Below, one piece after another: positions 43,918-55,559 of a stretch of 64,000 bases of DNA; the stretch's first letter is position 1; each line of letters opens with the position of its first letter. The position numbers were made by a program, and so were the translations under genes. Source of the stretch: Blattamonas nauphoetae (Eukaryota > Preaxostyla > Oxymonadida); NCBI GenBank assembly GCA_033064195.1, contig JARBJD010000043.1, positions 248,001-312,000 of the forward strand, given 5' to 3'. The notes under the pieces were generated by a model. The model was given only the letters and a program-made list of their open reading frames with translations, had not been told where the DNA came from and did not search any database.

Positions 43918-46900
43918 ATGACTGCAGCCACCTGTGCGTCTCAGTCTTCTGACTCTGACTTATTTGACCGTCTGACTGTCTCAGACGACGAATACAGTCC
44001 CTTCGGACGATTCAACGACCTTCTTGACTCATATTCAGACCCAAACGAACCTAGTCCTTTGCTATTTCAACAATCGCTCGTCACTTTTCTGCAGAGTTTG
44101 ATTTTCTTACATTCACTTTGACCATTTCTCTCTCGTCAGGATCCTTGAACCACTTGACAAAAGAACAACGACATGATCACCTTTCTCGTTTTGGTGCAGC
44201 TGTATCTGAACGTTATAGTCACGTTCGCTTTTCTTTATCATTATTTCTCCTCTTTCTTTCTTTGTTATATTCTTTTCCAGGACATCGACATTGAATCGCT
44301 AGCTACAATCGGTCTGTTTCTCCCTCATTGATTGTTTCAGTGTCGTCCCATGAAGATATCTGCACTCTTTTCCACTTTGCGGGACTATCGTCTTCAATAA
44401 TCCGTCATATCCTCTTCGATCAGACAAAACATCGTCACATCGTCAACCTTGCCAAGCTTTCTGAAATATGTCCCCTGGTTTCGATTCCAACTCTCTCCAA
44501 AGACCTTCCCTTCCTTTTTCGCAGTTTTCTCTGCGACCCTCTTGCTTATATCTTCAGCGACGACACAAATCGAATCGACTCGTTTCGACCATTCATGGAC
44601 CTTCTCTGCAATGAATTTCTTGCCACTGTCATCCTTGGTTGTTCTACAGACGTCAATGAGACTTTTGTTACCTATTTCCCCTCTTTTTCCAAAGTTCTCT
44701 CTCAACCGCAATTTCAACGAATCCTCCCAACCACATCTTTTGGCATCTTTCACAAGATTATAGAAATCTCATCAAAATACAATGTTTGGGTTTTTTTGCA
44801 TTATTCATTCATCCATTCAGGATCCAGTGACGAAAATGGCTGCCTCCATCAGCCACCTTTCAAATCAACATTTTTCTGCAACAAATGATGATAAAAACTA
44901 TCAAAACACTCTTCTTTGTAAATATCTCCCACACGTTGCTAAGTTTCTGGATGGTGTGCTATTTTGATCATTCCTCACTCTTTCATCTCTTACTCAGCCC
45001 ATCCCGACCTCGTCGACTCGTTTCTCATAACGATTGCTCTCTCCTCTTCTCCCTCCAACATTCTGTTCCGTCACGACCGAGACCTCAACCTGATCTCCGC
45101 ACTCAGCCAGTCTTCCTCTCCTATCTTCACCAAACTCAGCGAACCGCTCCTCGACCCAACATTCCACCTCGACTCCCTCCTCTCCCCACGCTCGTTCACC
45201 GACCCTGCCAGCTCCTTCATCCGCATGGCCAGTACCAACTCTACCTTCTTCTGCCGCATCGTCGAGACACACGCCAAACACATTTTGGACATCGCCATTT
45301 CCACAGCAGTGAATTCATTTCAAGCGGTGTACGACTCGCCGTCTGATCCACGCCGTCTAGACTTTGGGAGAGCGACTCAGAATTGGGTTGTGCTGCTCAA
45401 GACAATCGCAGAAGTGAAAATGGATCTGTCACAGAACGGCAGATCCTTCAACTCGTTCCCGTCGTCTCTTCTCTCTCTCCTGGTTCTCTTCGCTGCGAGT
45501 GTTGACGACGAGCTGTCGACAGTTGCTGTGTCTGTCTTCTCGAACCAGTTTGGCCTGTCCACACCCCACACCGAAGCCCTCCTCTTCGCCACTCCGACGA
45601 CTTTCCCTGTTGGTGATGAATTCCGTCAACGCCTTCCGCTGGTGTTTGGAGATCCAGATCACAAGAGTGGGTCCTGCAAATCCATTTGTGCGGAAGCTAG
45701 CTATTGTGTTGTGATGCAATCTCACTCTGACGTCTCGTTCGCAGGCAAGCACACAGACTTCATGCGATTGATAGGGATTGATTTCACTGGGTGTCTTGTG
45801 AATGCGCTTCACTCGACGGCATCACTCCCACACTCCTTCCCCTTCTTCTCTTTGCTGTTGACAGACGAATCCAATCACCCCAACATTTGGAACGACACTC
45901 GTCTCCCTTCTCCCCTCACGGGACTGACAACACTGGCTGAGACTACACTCAATCTCGCCTTTAGCGTTTCAACGGGGGACAGAAAGATGAGCCAAGTGGA
46001 GAAGGAGAGAAGAGACACCAACATCGTCCATCTCTTCCCTTTTCTCGGAACAGATTCACAAACCTTCTTTCTTTTGTCGTTCAGCTCAATCTTCCAATGG
46101 AAGAAACAGAAAGTCCACAAATCTTTGGTTGGTGTTGTGGAATACTTGATCGAAATGGCGACAGTGACTTCGTACAACACTCCCATCTCTCTCCTCATAG
46201 CTTCGAAGAAAGTGGCCGAACTTGTTCATCAAATATCACAAATCGAGCAATCAATCGTCGACAAGTTGAAAACAGCAGAGGGTGAAGAGAGATGGAAGCT
46301 GTTGACGCAGCTGATTGTGGTTGCGAGGGAGACTCCAGACATCGCGAACGAGCTGCTGAAAGCAGAGAACGATGCACAAGCCCTTCTCATCTTGTCCGTT
46401 CACACAATCCGATCATGTCCTCCCCTTAACCTCCATCTCGACTCGAATCTCGCTGTCTTCGACCGCGTTGTCGAGTTCACTGGTCATCTGAACAATCTTC
46501 CGTTGGTCGCAGCTGCCCTCTTTCACATTGCAGACACTGTTGACAAACTCAACAGTCCAGCTGTCATCGACATGGTGTTCAACGGACAGAAAAAGACAAC
46601 ACTGAGTGATCTTATCTTGAACACTCTTCGTGAGATCTATCCTCTGCGTCGGGAAGGAGTGGAGGAGGGATGGGTTGTTGGAACGGATTGTGTGACGTCG
46701 AAAATTGTCGGTTCGTGTTTGACAGTGTTGTCATTCTTGATTCGTTTCGACACATTCAACCCAACGCCGTTCGTGGACTCTCTGGTCTCACTGGCAGTGA
46801 CAGCCGATCTCTCTCTTCTTCGCTCCATCCTTCTCGTTCTGCAACATATCGAAGAGCGAACATGCCGTACCTCAACACCTTTCTCTATCTCCACAGCCAC

Positions 46901-47855
46901 TGCTCCTTTCAGAGGGATTCACGAATCATCAGTGACCCAACAACCACTCCTGTCAATCGTCTCCTCCAAATGTCTCTCTGCCAGTCTCTCCACACTGGCA
47001 GTTTCTGATCCTCAAGTTGCTGACTCGAGCCTCCTCTCTCAATTCCTTCCTGGAGTGAATCAGAATCTGATTTCTGAAATTGCGATGGAAATAACGAAGA
47101 ACGTCTGTCTCATTTTGGAGGAGAGAAGAGCGATTTCATCAGCAGTTCCGACATCTGATGATTCTTCTGGAATCACACTCAATCACGAGTTTTGTGACAC
47201 ACCACCACAACAGCTCTTTCTGGCTCTCCACAGCATGATCTTCCCGGACGACCCGACAACGGCCTCTGTTTCCACACTCATCTCTCTCGCTCCCTTCCTC
47301 ACTCGAATCCTCACAATTGTCGTGCCTTCCACAACTGACAGAGTTGAGATTCTGGTTTTGCAGGACGAACAAGAACAACTCCTGAACTCTTTCCTCTCTC
47401 TCATCTTGTCTCTCATCAACACAGGAACACCATCCACCCTCTCCACCCCTCCTCTCTCCTCTTTTCTCTCCGTCCTCTCCATCGCCCTTGTTCGTCTAGA
47501 CACAATCCCATCATCACTGGATCTTCACCCCAGATTCTGTCAGATGTTCAAGCAGAGGGGCAATCAATCGAATCCGAACGTAAGGCTGTTCGTGCACTCT
47601 CTCTGTTCAGAAGGAATGGAAGACAGAAACGATGTCACTCTTGACTTGTTCTCGTTGGAGTTTCTAAACAAGTGGATGGGAGCGAACGCACAACCTGGTC
47701 CCGATCATCTTTTAGAGATTCGTTTGGAAGCATTACGGAATCCAGATGAGCCACTTGATGGTCCTCTTGTTTATATGCTCAACGAAGCTGTGTGGTATCT
47801 GAATGATGTCACATATGATGAATGCGTGATTGATGATTTTGATGAAGAACCATAG
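43918..47855 (+). CDS. Family 3 large helical-repeat protein, copy 2
   Basis: Six exons: 43,918-44,095; 44,140-44,222; 44,281-44,311; 44,341-44,783; 44,821-44,953; 44,998-47,855. The first five exons are 178, 83, 31, 443 and 133 bp, exactly as in copy 1, although introns differ in length (44, 58, 29, 37, 44 bp). Product 1,241 residues, starting MTAATCASQSSDSDLFDRL. The frame ends in TAG at 47,853-47,855, where copy 1 has CAG. Beyond it the same frame stays open for 58 codons and reaches the TGA (48,030-48,032) used by copy 1. So copy 2 has lost its acidic tail through one base change. Both copies keep long reading frames, so the protein was under selection until recently. Confidence 0.8.
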
Positions 47856-48519
47856 AATCTCCAAGATGATCCAATCGAGCATTTTTTTGAAAAATTGCGT
47901 CAAGCATTGTTGCGTGTCGGAGATGATCAAATGGATGATCCCGAATTGGATGATTTTGATGATGGGCGACTCCATCTCAACGATGATCCAAATGACCGTC
48001 ATCAATCCGGGGGACCAGCCGGGGAACTCTGAGCATTGTTGCCTCTGCATCTGGTCACAGGGGCACATACGTCCATCTTTGATGGATTCAGTAGAAGCTC
48101 TTCATTTAATTGTATTGTGTCATTTTGAACGTTCTTCATCGAGAATCAAAACAGATCACACCCATTGAAACATTGTTCCACAATCAAAGTCTGAAGTTTC
48201 AAAACAATGACCAAATGGATCGTGTTAATCGAATCTTCATCAAAAAAGAAGTGAAACCCAAACACGGCCAGAGCAGAAGGGAGGTCGATGCAGGCAGGGC
48301 GAACGGGAGTGTCTCGTCGGTCTTGTTCGTCGGCAGCGCGACCCAATCGAGGGCAGGGTTGGTTGGAGGAAGGTGACGGCTAATGGGCTTCGTATGCTTC
48401 AGTCGGGATCCGACAGACTGAGTGGAGTCGGCCTGGTTCGTGGTTGGGCTGTTCCCGATAATTTGGAGGCAAAAAATGAAGTTGTGGCATGGCGCAAATG
48501 TAAGATGACCAAAAATAGA
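47856..48519. other. Former 3' end of copy 2 and intergenic DNA
   Basis: 47,856-48,032 is the untranslated remainder of the family 3 tail. The next 120 bp match the sequence after copy 1 (43,597-43,700), showing that the duplication included the downstream flank. 48,150-48,519 shows no gene. Confidence 0.65.
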
Positions 48520-48850
48520 GAACACACCTCAAACAGAGCGTGGATGGCCGTGGAACGGTTGAAATACGGGGCACACTTCATTTCAACGAGATAAACGAGA
48601 ATTGAGTAGTGATGGCAAAAAGTCGAGATGGCGAAAGATAATCTGGTCACAGTGTGCCGTTGAGGGACGCAAGGAATTGTTTGGAGATAGGACGGTTGAC
48701 GATGTGACAGTCAAAGACAGCCGCGTTGAGAACGACCAACCCAAAACAGCAGACCATTTCTGGACGATTGGAGGCGATCCCAGAATCTGTTCGTCTGCAC
48801 CAGCAATCAGAGTATTCCCAACATCCGAGGGGAGTCCGCAGAAATGAGTT
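48520..48850 (-). repeat. Conserved family 1 downstream block (copy e)
   Basis: Same block as at 17,890-18,260. Confidence 0.75.
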
Positions 48851-48854
48851 GGAG

Positions 48855-49979
48855 TCATTCGAGAGAGGCGACTTCGTCTTCACTTTCTTCTTCGTCATCA
48901 TCGTCTTCAGTCAATTCCACATTCGATCCCAGCATTTGCGAGATTGAGTGAGACATATAAACAACGGAGTCAAAGCTATATCCGTCCTTGTCGTGTTTCA
49001 TCATCTGTTCGAGTGTGTCTTCGAAACCTTCCGAAAACAGAGCTTGCACCATCCGTTTTCCAGATTGGGCCACTTCTGGGCCATGATACGTCCATTCTTT
49101 CAGCGATTTGTAGATGAAATAAAGGGAATCCCAGAGATTATGAAAATCTTCGACGATCGAGAGACAACTTGAGAATCCCATCACAATCGGAGATGCGAGA
49201 GCAAACTCCAATGTTGGACGATGGAATGGGGCCATGTCAATGAATCTGTCCAAAAGAGACATGAAAGATTGGAAAAGCCTTCCACTGAGGACGTGCCGTT
49301 TAGAGATCAGAAAGGTCACAAATTGAGATGATGGCAGCATAACCTTCTCAAAGATCATTTCACAATGGGTGTATTTGTCGACGGCAGTCGTGATGCCAAG
49401 ATTACTGAGAGATAGTGGAGATGCGGGAGATGCGAAGTTTTTGATGATTTTGACGAGATTGTTCATCATTGTGTCATTTCCTGCGATTGGCAGCGTGTGA
49501 GGTTGAACTGTCGCCAAGACATTGCTGACGAGACCTGACTCCACGAGACGACATAGAATTGCAGTTGAGGACTCAACTGTTGTTTCTTGAAGGAACGACA
49601 ACACTGCTGTGACCACAGTCAAGTGGGAAGATGACAAGAGAGTTACAATGCTCTCAATAAAGCCAAAAGGCGATCCAGCTGAAGTTGGAACGAGATCTGT
49701 GATGAATATTTCAGTAAAATCTAATTTATTCCACATCGGTTCGAGATACTCTAAAAATCGGACAGCTCTGTCCTGAAGGGCATTGTCAAAAGGGTATTCA
49801 GCTTTCACGAGGGCAACAAGTGAACAGAAAATGGTTGATTTGTCCTCAAAAGACAATTCTGTGTTCTCTTCGAAATTGAGGAATGGTTCATGCAATGTGT
49901 GGACACTCGAACTTGGATCGGGTAAGCGATTCAGACAGGAATCATTGGTGCTGTTCAAAGCAGCAGAATCTTCTTCCAT
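48855..49979 (-). CDS. Family 1 ARM-like protein, copy e (acidic tail)
   Basis: 374 residues from ATG 49,977-49,979 (MEEDSAALN). It has FLNFEENTELSFEDKSTIFC, VALVKAEYPFDNALQDRAVR, IFITDLVPTSAG, HCEMIFEKVMLPSSQFVTFL, HRPTLEFALASPIVMGFSSC and SGKRMVQALFSEGFEDTLEQ. Where siblings stop after about 357 residues, this copy runs on through an Asp/Glu tail (TEDDDDEEESEDEVASLE) before TGA. It starts the four-gene head-to-tail array. Confidence 0.8.
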   Translation of the reverse strand: MEEDSAALNSTNDSCLNRLPDPSSSVHTLHEPFLNFEENTELSFEDKSTIFCSLVALVKAEYPFDNALQDRAVRFLEYLEPMWNKLDFTEIFITDLVPTSAGSPFGFIESIVTLLSSSHLTVVTAVLSFLQETTVESSTAILCRLVESGLVSNVLATVQPHTLPIAGNDTMMNNLVKIIKNFASPASPLSLSNLGITTAVDKYTHCEMIFEKVMLPSSQFVTFLISKRHVLSGRLFQSFMSLLDRFIDMAPFHRPTLEFALASPIVMGFSSCLSIVEDFHNLWDSLYFIYKSLKEWTYHGPEVAQSGKRMVQALFSEGFEDTLEQMMKHDKDGYSFDSVVYMSHSISQMLGSNVELTEDDDDEEESEDEVASLE

Positions 49980-50103
49980 TCAAATCGAAGGAGGATCGTC
50001 CCATTGTGCGCTTCGGACAGATCCTCAACCAACCATTTGCACAAACCATGAAGTACTCGAAGAAATGTAATCAAGATGAAGAGAAGAATAAATTCAATCC
50101 TCA

Positions 50104-50390
50104 TTAACAAAGACTATCTTCCTGTCTGGCTTGTTGCACTTTCGTCGAGAATATCACAGTCGATGTCCGCGTGTCCATAATGCTCTCCCTCCAACAGCAA
50201 GCAACAAAGAAGACGAAGTCACTCATTTGGAAATGTGGACTGGAATCACTTCGGAGTCTGAATGACGAATGAAAAGAGAAGCGATGATTCGCGCCATTTT
50301 CGAAGACATCAGAGCAGCACGCGTGTTTGGACATGGCATGTTGAAACAATGCGATGTGAGTTGGGTTTAGTTTAAGAACAGAATCGTCCA
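50104..50390 (-). repeat. Family 1 upstream block (copy e)
   Basis: Sequence upstream of copy e that resembles the upstream regions of copies f (52,300-52,620) and g (54,930-55,330). It starts with TTCCTGTCTGG and a stretch reading TTGCACTTTCGTC, and carries a short open stretch in gene orientation. It probably holds the promoter; the conserved open frame is too weak to call a gene. Confidence 0.5.
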
Positions 50391-50719
50391 GTTAAGTGAA
50401 AACGAGTTCGTGTTCAGATGAGAAAGAAAACTCGTCGCGAGAAGAGTCTTAGGGGAGAAGAAATCAGCTGCTGTCCATCCGCGAAGGCTAAATATCAACG
50501 AGTGATAGAATTGGGAGGCGACCTCGTAGTTTCGCTGGGTGGCGATGAACGACGATTCTTCGTCACAAATGAACTGGTTCGTGTTACAATGACCTAAATT
50601 CTATTTGTTGGCTGTTTGGGAGAGAATGAGAGAAAAAGAAGACGACGGAAGGTCAGAATAACTGATGAGGACGAAACAAGAACAAAAGGATGTTGCTGCC
50701 ATGGTGCAAATGTAAGAAG

Positions 50720-51090
50720 CCCAAAAAAGAGAACACACCTCAAACACATCGTGGGTGGCTGTGGAACGGCGGAAATGTGGGGCACATTCCATTTTGACGA
50801 GAAAAACGAGAAGTGTTTCGGAGATGGTTCAAAAGTCGAGATTGGGAAAGATAATCAGGTCACAATGCATCGTTCAGGACGCAAGGAATTGTGTGGAGAG
50901 AGGACGGTTGACGATGTGACAGTCAAAGACAGCCGCGGTGAGAACGACCAACCCAAAAGAGCAAACCATTTCTGGACGATTGGAGACCATCCCAGAATCT
51001 GTTCGTCAGCATCAGCAATCAGCGCATTCCCAACATCCGAGGAGAGTCCGCAGAAAAGAGTTGGAGTCATTCGAGAGAGGCGGCTTCGAT
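50720..51090 (-). repeat. Conserved family 1 downstream block (copy f)
   Basis: Same block as at 17,890-18,260. Confidence 0.75.
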
Positions 51091-51105
51091 GTGTCAATCG
51101 TTATG

Positions 51106-52182
51106 CTACCATCGCGGCCTTCCCACATTCGATCCCAGCAATTTCGAGATGGTGTGACAGCTGTTGACAATTTTGAATCCATAATCTCCGTTCTTCTCGT
51201 GTATCATCTTCTGTTCGAGTGTGTCTTCGAAGCCTTCCGAAATCAGAGCTTGCATCATCCGTTTCCCAGATTGGGCCGCTTCGGGGCTTTCTTTCTTCCA
51301 ATCGTAGATTGTACGGTGAATGTAGTTGAGAGCAGTGTCGAGACGAAAATCTTGTTCGACGAACGAGAGACAACTGGTAAATGCCATCACAATCGGAGAT
51401 GCGAGAACAAATTCCAACGTTGGATGATGATATGCGCCTATTTGAATGTGTGTGCCCAATAGGGACATGAAGGAATGCAACACATCTCCATTTAGGATAA
51501 ACAGATTTGAGATCAGAAATGTCACAAAAGGAGACGATGGGATCACGGCCTTCTGAAAGATCATTTCACGATGGTTGGATTTTTTGACAGCTGAATTGAA
51601 ACCAATGCTTATGAGAGACGATGGAAAGGTAATGGTGATGCAATCGAGGATGATTGTTATGAGATTGGAGAACATCGTTTCATTTCCTGATATTGGCAGT
51701 GTGTGGGGTTGAACTGCCGCTAACACTTTGGTGATGAGATCAGACTCCACGAGACGACATCGAATTTCAAGCGATACAGCTCTTGTAGAACTTCGAAGGA
51801 ACGAGAACGTTGCAGCAACCACAGTCGAGTGGGAAGATGACAAGAGAGTTACAATGCTCTCAATAAAGCCAAAACGCGATCTGGCTGAAGAGGAAACGAG
51901 TTCAGTGACGAGTTTCGCTCCAGATGGGTTGTCCCAATTTGGTTCGAAGCTCTCCAAGAATCGGAAAGCTTTGTCGAGAAGGACATTGTTAAACGGGTGT
52001 TCAGCTTTGACGAGGGCAACAAGCGAGCGGTAAATCGCTGATTTGTCCACAAACGACAATTTTGACTTTGGATCGAATGTCAGAAACGGTTCTTCGTTAA
52101 CCACGATAGACGAAGGTGATTCCAGAGAACCATTCGATAAGGCATCGTTGGAAGCTTTTGAAGTCCCTGATTCTTTTTCCAT
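51106..52182 (-). CDS. Family 1 ARM-like protein, copy f
   Basis: 358 residues; ATG at 52,180-52,182 (MEKESGTSK) matches sibling starts, although the frame is open further upstream. It has FLTFDPKSKLSFVDKSAIYR, LVALVKAEHPFNNVL, KLVTELVSSSAR, HREMIFQKAVIPSSPFVTFL, HHPTLEFVLASPIVMAFTSC and SGKRMMQALISEGFEDTLEQ. It ends in TAG rather than TGA; a TGA follows three codons later. It shares the segment LNYIHRTIYDWKK with copy h, which marks those two as a subgroup. Confidence 0.8.
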   Translation of the reverse strand: MEKESGTSKASNDALSNGSLESPSSIVVNEEPFLTFDPKSKLSFVDKSAIYRSLVALVKAEHPFNNVLLDKAFRFLESFEPNWDNPSGAKLVTELVSSSARSRFGFIESIVTLLSSSHSTVVAATFSFLRSSTRAVSLEIRCRLVESDLITKVLAAVQPHTLPISGNETMFSNLITIILDCITITFPSSLISIGFNSAVKKSNHREMIFQKAVIPSSPFVTFLISNLFILNGDVLHSFMSLLGTHIQIGAYHHPTLEFVLASPIVMAFTSCLSFVEQDFRLDTALNYIHRTIYDWKKESPEAAQSGKRMMQALISEGFEDTLEQKMIHEKNGDYGFKIVNSCHTISKLLGSNVGRPRW

Positions 52183-52299
52183 TGAGATGAGAGGATGATC
52201 ATCCCATTGTCCGTCGCAAACAGACCAACAACAAACCATCAAACAACAAACGAATTGTCCGAAGAAATAAAAGGAAGATTGATAGAAGAATGAAATGAG

Positions 52300-52620
52300 C
52301 CATCATTAACAACGAATACGTTCCTGTCTGGCAAGTTGCACTTTCGTCAAGAGTTTCTCAGTCGATGTCCGCATCCGAACAAGAATCAAATTCGAAAACA
52401 ACCACCAATGCAGGCGAAGCCAACACCTTCGAATTGTGGATGGTGGAGAGTTGAGAGTGTGATGGACGAACAAAAAGAGGCGAAGATTCTCGTTCATGGC
52501 AAAGAGATGATAAGAACAGTATTCTTCCAAAAATGGCATGTTCACACAATGGGATGCAAGGGGGGCTTTGTTCAATGTAGATCCCGGCCAGTTGAGTGAA
52601 AAGGAGTTCTCGTTCAGAAA
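52300..52620 (-). repeat. Family 1 upstream block (copy f)
   Basis: Closely matches 54,930-55,220 upstream of copy g, including ACGTTCCTGTCTGGCAAGTT and a following TCGATGTCCGCATCCGAACA. The block lies about 120 bp before each start codon. Confidence 0.6.
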
Positions 52621-52969
52621 AGCAAGAAATTGAGTTAGCAGGACAGAATGAGGGCAAGCTAATCCAACCGTGTTCCATCGAAGAATGGCTCAACATCAGA
52701 AAATGACAACAGTGCAACTCCAAACTCGTCTGGTTGTGTTGGAAGTGTAAAACGACGAAAACGCCAGCGCAGAATCCAATTCCAGCAGAGGAACGAGATG
52801 GCTGGCCATTCCAGTTCCGATTGTGCCAGCCGAGTTGTGGAGTCCATTCTGTCGTTTGGAGTGGAATGGACGGCGATCTGAAGAGAGTGACGACAGTGTT
52901 GAGAAGAGAGCTCGTTTGGAGGAGTGTTGGCGTGATGGAGTTCCTCATCGTCTGAAAAGCGATTCAACG

Positions 52970-53350
52970 CATGCACAGTCCAAAGGGCGAGAAATCGGGC
53001 GATCATTGAGTCTTCCAAAAGCGACATCTGAACAGCGCCTCGTGAGTTTTGCCATTTCTTCCGTTCCGGTTATTGACTATCCAACTTGGGTATCGTCCAG
53101 AATCGACACCAGAGAGGCGTTTGTGTGATCGGTTGACAATCTTGTTCGCTTTGAGAAAAGAACACGCTGTTGAACGGATGTAACCAATTGCGCAACAAGT
53201 TGCACTATCCCTGACGATGCACCATGCAGAGTTAACTTTGTCTTGAAAAACATAGTCTTCTGAAGTTGTGTGTATTCTTCGATTTCGGACGGCTGTGTGT
53301 GGCTCGGTTTCAGGAACGAGATTAATGAGTGAGAGGATGGACAACTGGCG
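52970..53350 (-). pseudogene. HEAT-gene fragment
   Basis: Minus-strand sequence matching the 5' part of the decaying gene at 18,481-19,432. It includes MSLLEDSMIARFLALWTVHA and the stretch around PSWIVNNRN. The downstream exons are missing. It sits between copies f and g and appears to have been moved together with family 1 flanks. Confidence 0.5.
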
Positions 53351-53359
53351 GAATGATCA

Positions 53360-53720
53360 GAAAACCAATCGTGGGGGGCTGTGGAATCGCTGAAATGTGG
53401 GGTGCATCCCATTTTGACGAGAAAAACGAGAAGTGTTTCTGAGATCGTTCAAAAGTCGAGAATGGGAAAGATAATCTGGTCACAATGCATCGTTCAGGGA
53501 CGCAAGGAATTGTGTGGAGAGAGGAAAGTTGACGATGTGACAGTCAAAGACAGCCGCGTTGACAACGACGAACCCAAAAGAGCAAACCATTTCTGGACGA
53601 TTGGAGGTGATCTTAGAATCTGTTGGTCCGCACCAGCAATCAGCGCATTCCCAACATCCGAGGAGAGTCCGCAGAAATCATTGTGGAGTCAGTCGAGAGG
53701 CTCCTTCGACGTGTCATTGA
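53360..53720 (-). repeat. Conserved family 1 downstream block (copy g)
   Basis: Same block as at 17,890-18,260; very close to that of copy c over the last 150 bp. Confidence 0.75.
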
Positions 53721-53731
53721 CGATGCAACTG

Positions 53732-54805
53732 TCACTGCCTTCGAGCATTGAATCCCAGAGATTTCGAAATTGCATGACACTCTTTCACAATCTCGTTGCC
53801 AAAGCGTCCGTCTTTGTCCCTCATCGTCATCTGTTCGAGTGTGTCTTCGAAGCTTTCCGAAAACAGAGCTCGCATTGTCCGTTTCCAAGTTTCGGCCACT
53901 CCTGCTTCGTATCTCTTCCATTCTAACAGGGTATGGGTAATGTTGAAGAGGGTCAGGTGGAGAGATTCGAAGTGTTCGGCGATCGAGAGACAACTTGAGA
54001 ATGTCATCACAATCGGAGATGCGAGAACAAATTCCAATGTTGGACGATGAAATGGACATATTCGAATGAATATGGCCAATAGAGACATGAAAGATTTGAA
54101 GACGTCTCCATTGAGGACGTGTTGGTTAGAGATCAGAAAAGTCACAAATTGAGACGATGGAAGAACGACATTCTGAAAGATCATTTCATGATGGTTGAAT
54201 TTGTCGCCTGAAGCAATGATGCCAAGAACGTTGAGATTGAAAGGATATGCGAGGTCAGCAAGTCTCTCGATGATTTTGACGAGTTTGTTGATCATCTCTT
54301 CATTTCCTGCGATTGGCAGTGTTTCAGGTTGAACCGTTGCTAACACGGTGCTGATGAGATCTGACGCCACGAGACGACATCGAATTTCAGTTGATGAAGA
54401 TATTGCGATATTGAACAGGAATGACAACGCTGCTGCAACCACTCTCGAGTGAGGAGATGTGAGCAGAGTGACAATGCTCGCAGCAAAGCCAGAAGCTGAT
54501 CCGGCTGAAGAGGGAACGAGATCAGTCACGAGTTGCGAAGTATGATTGCGTCCTCCCCTTTTCACTTCTAGACTCTTCAAAAAGAGGACTGCTTTGTCTT
54601 GAAGAACGTTGTCAAATGGATATTCAGCTTTCACGAGGGCAACAAGCGAACAGTAAATTTGTGATTTGCACTTAAACGACAGATTTGAGTTCACATCGAA
54701 ATTCATGAATGGTTTGTGCAATGTGTTCACAGACATACGAGATTCCTGTGAATGATTCAAAGAGACAGCATTGAATGTATTCAAAGTCTCTATCTCTTTT
54801 TCCAT
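53732..54805 (-). CDS. Family 1 ARM-like protein, copy g
   Basis: 357 residues from ATG 54,803-54,805 (MEKEIETLN) to TGA. It has FMNFDVNSNLSFKCKSQIYC, SLVALVKAEYPFDN, QLVTDLVPSSAGSASGF, HHEMIFQNVVLPSSQFVTFL, HRPTLEFVLASPIVMTFSSC and WKRTMRALFSESFEDTLEQM, ending FNARRQ. The helix spacing is as in the siblings. Confidence 0.8.
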   Translation of the reverse strand: MEKEIETLNTFNAVSLNHSQESRMSVNTLHKPFMNFDVNSNLSFKCKSQIYCSLVALVKAEYPFDNVLQDKAVLFLKSLEVKRGGRNHTSQLVTDLVPSSAGSASGFAASIVTLLTSPHSRVVAAALSFLFNIAISSSTEIRCRLVASDLISTVLATVQPETLPIAGNEEMINKLVKIIERLADLAYPFNLNVLGIIASGDKFNHHEMIFQNVVLPSSQFVTFLISNQHVLNGDVFKSFMSLLAIFIRICPFHRPTLEFVLASPIVMTFSSCLSIAEHFESLHLTLFNITHTLLEWKRYEAGVAETWKRTMRALFSESFEDTLEQMTMRDKDGRFGNEIVKECHAISKSLGFNARRQ

Positions 54806-54929
54806 TGAAGTGAGAATAGGATCATCCCATTGTTCCTCGGTGATGGAGAATCAACACATCATCAAACAATTCACGAATTCTCCAAGTAAAGAAAATGAAG
54901 ATTAATAGAAGAATGAAATGAGCCATCAT

Positions 54930-55330
54930 TAACAACTAATACGTTCCTGTCTGGCAAGTTGCACTTTCGTCAAGAGTTTCTCAGTCGATGTCCGCATCCG
55001 AACAATAATCAAATTCGAAAACAACAATCAACGCAGGCGAAGCCAACAACTTCAAATTGTCGATGGTGGAGAGGTAGGAGTGTGATGAACGGACAAAACG
55101 ACACTGGACGATTCTCGTTCATGGCGAAGTAACGAGAAGAACAGAATTGTTCCAAAAATGGCATGTTCACACAATGGGATGCGATTTGTGCTTTGTTCAA
55201 GATCGATACAGTCCAGCTTAGAGAAAAAGAGTTCGTGCTCAGAAATGCAAGAAATTGAGTCAGCAGGACAGAAGAAGGGCAGGCCAATCCAACCGTGTTC
55301 CATCGAAGAATGGCTCAACATCAGAAAATG
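54930..55330 (-). repeat. Family 1 upstream block (copy g)
   Basis: Matches 52,300-52,700 upstream of copy f over most of its length. The paralogous sequence continues past 55,330, so the duplication unit is about 2.2-2.4 kb. Confidence 0.6.
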
Positions 55331-55559
55331 ACAACAGTGCAACTCCAAACTCGTCTGGTTGCGTTGGAAGTGATGAACGACAAATCGTCCACATGAACGA
55401 CTGTGCGGATATGTCGACAAGGCCCAAAGCACGTTGTTTGCTGGGACGGGAGAAAGAGAGAAAAGGAGGACGAAGAGATGAGACAAGAAAGAAGGAGGAG
55501 AAAGAAGAACGATTCACAGAAAGTGCTGATGGAACAAACACAAGGAACGCAAAAAAAGA

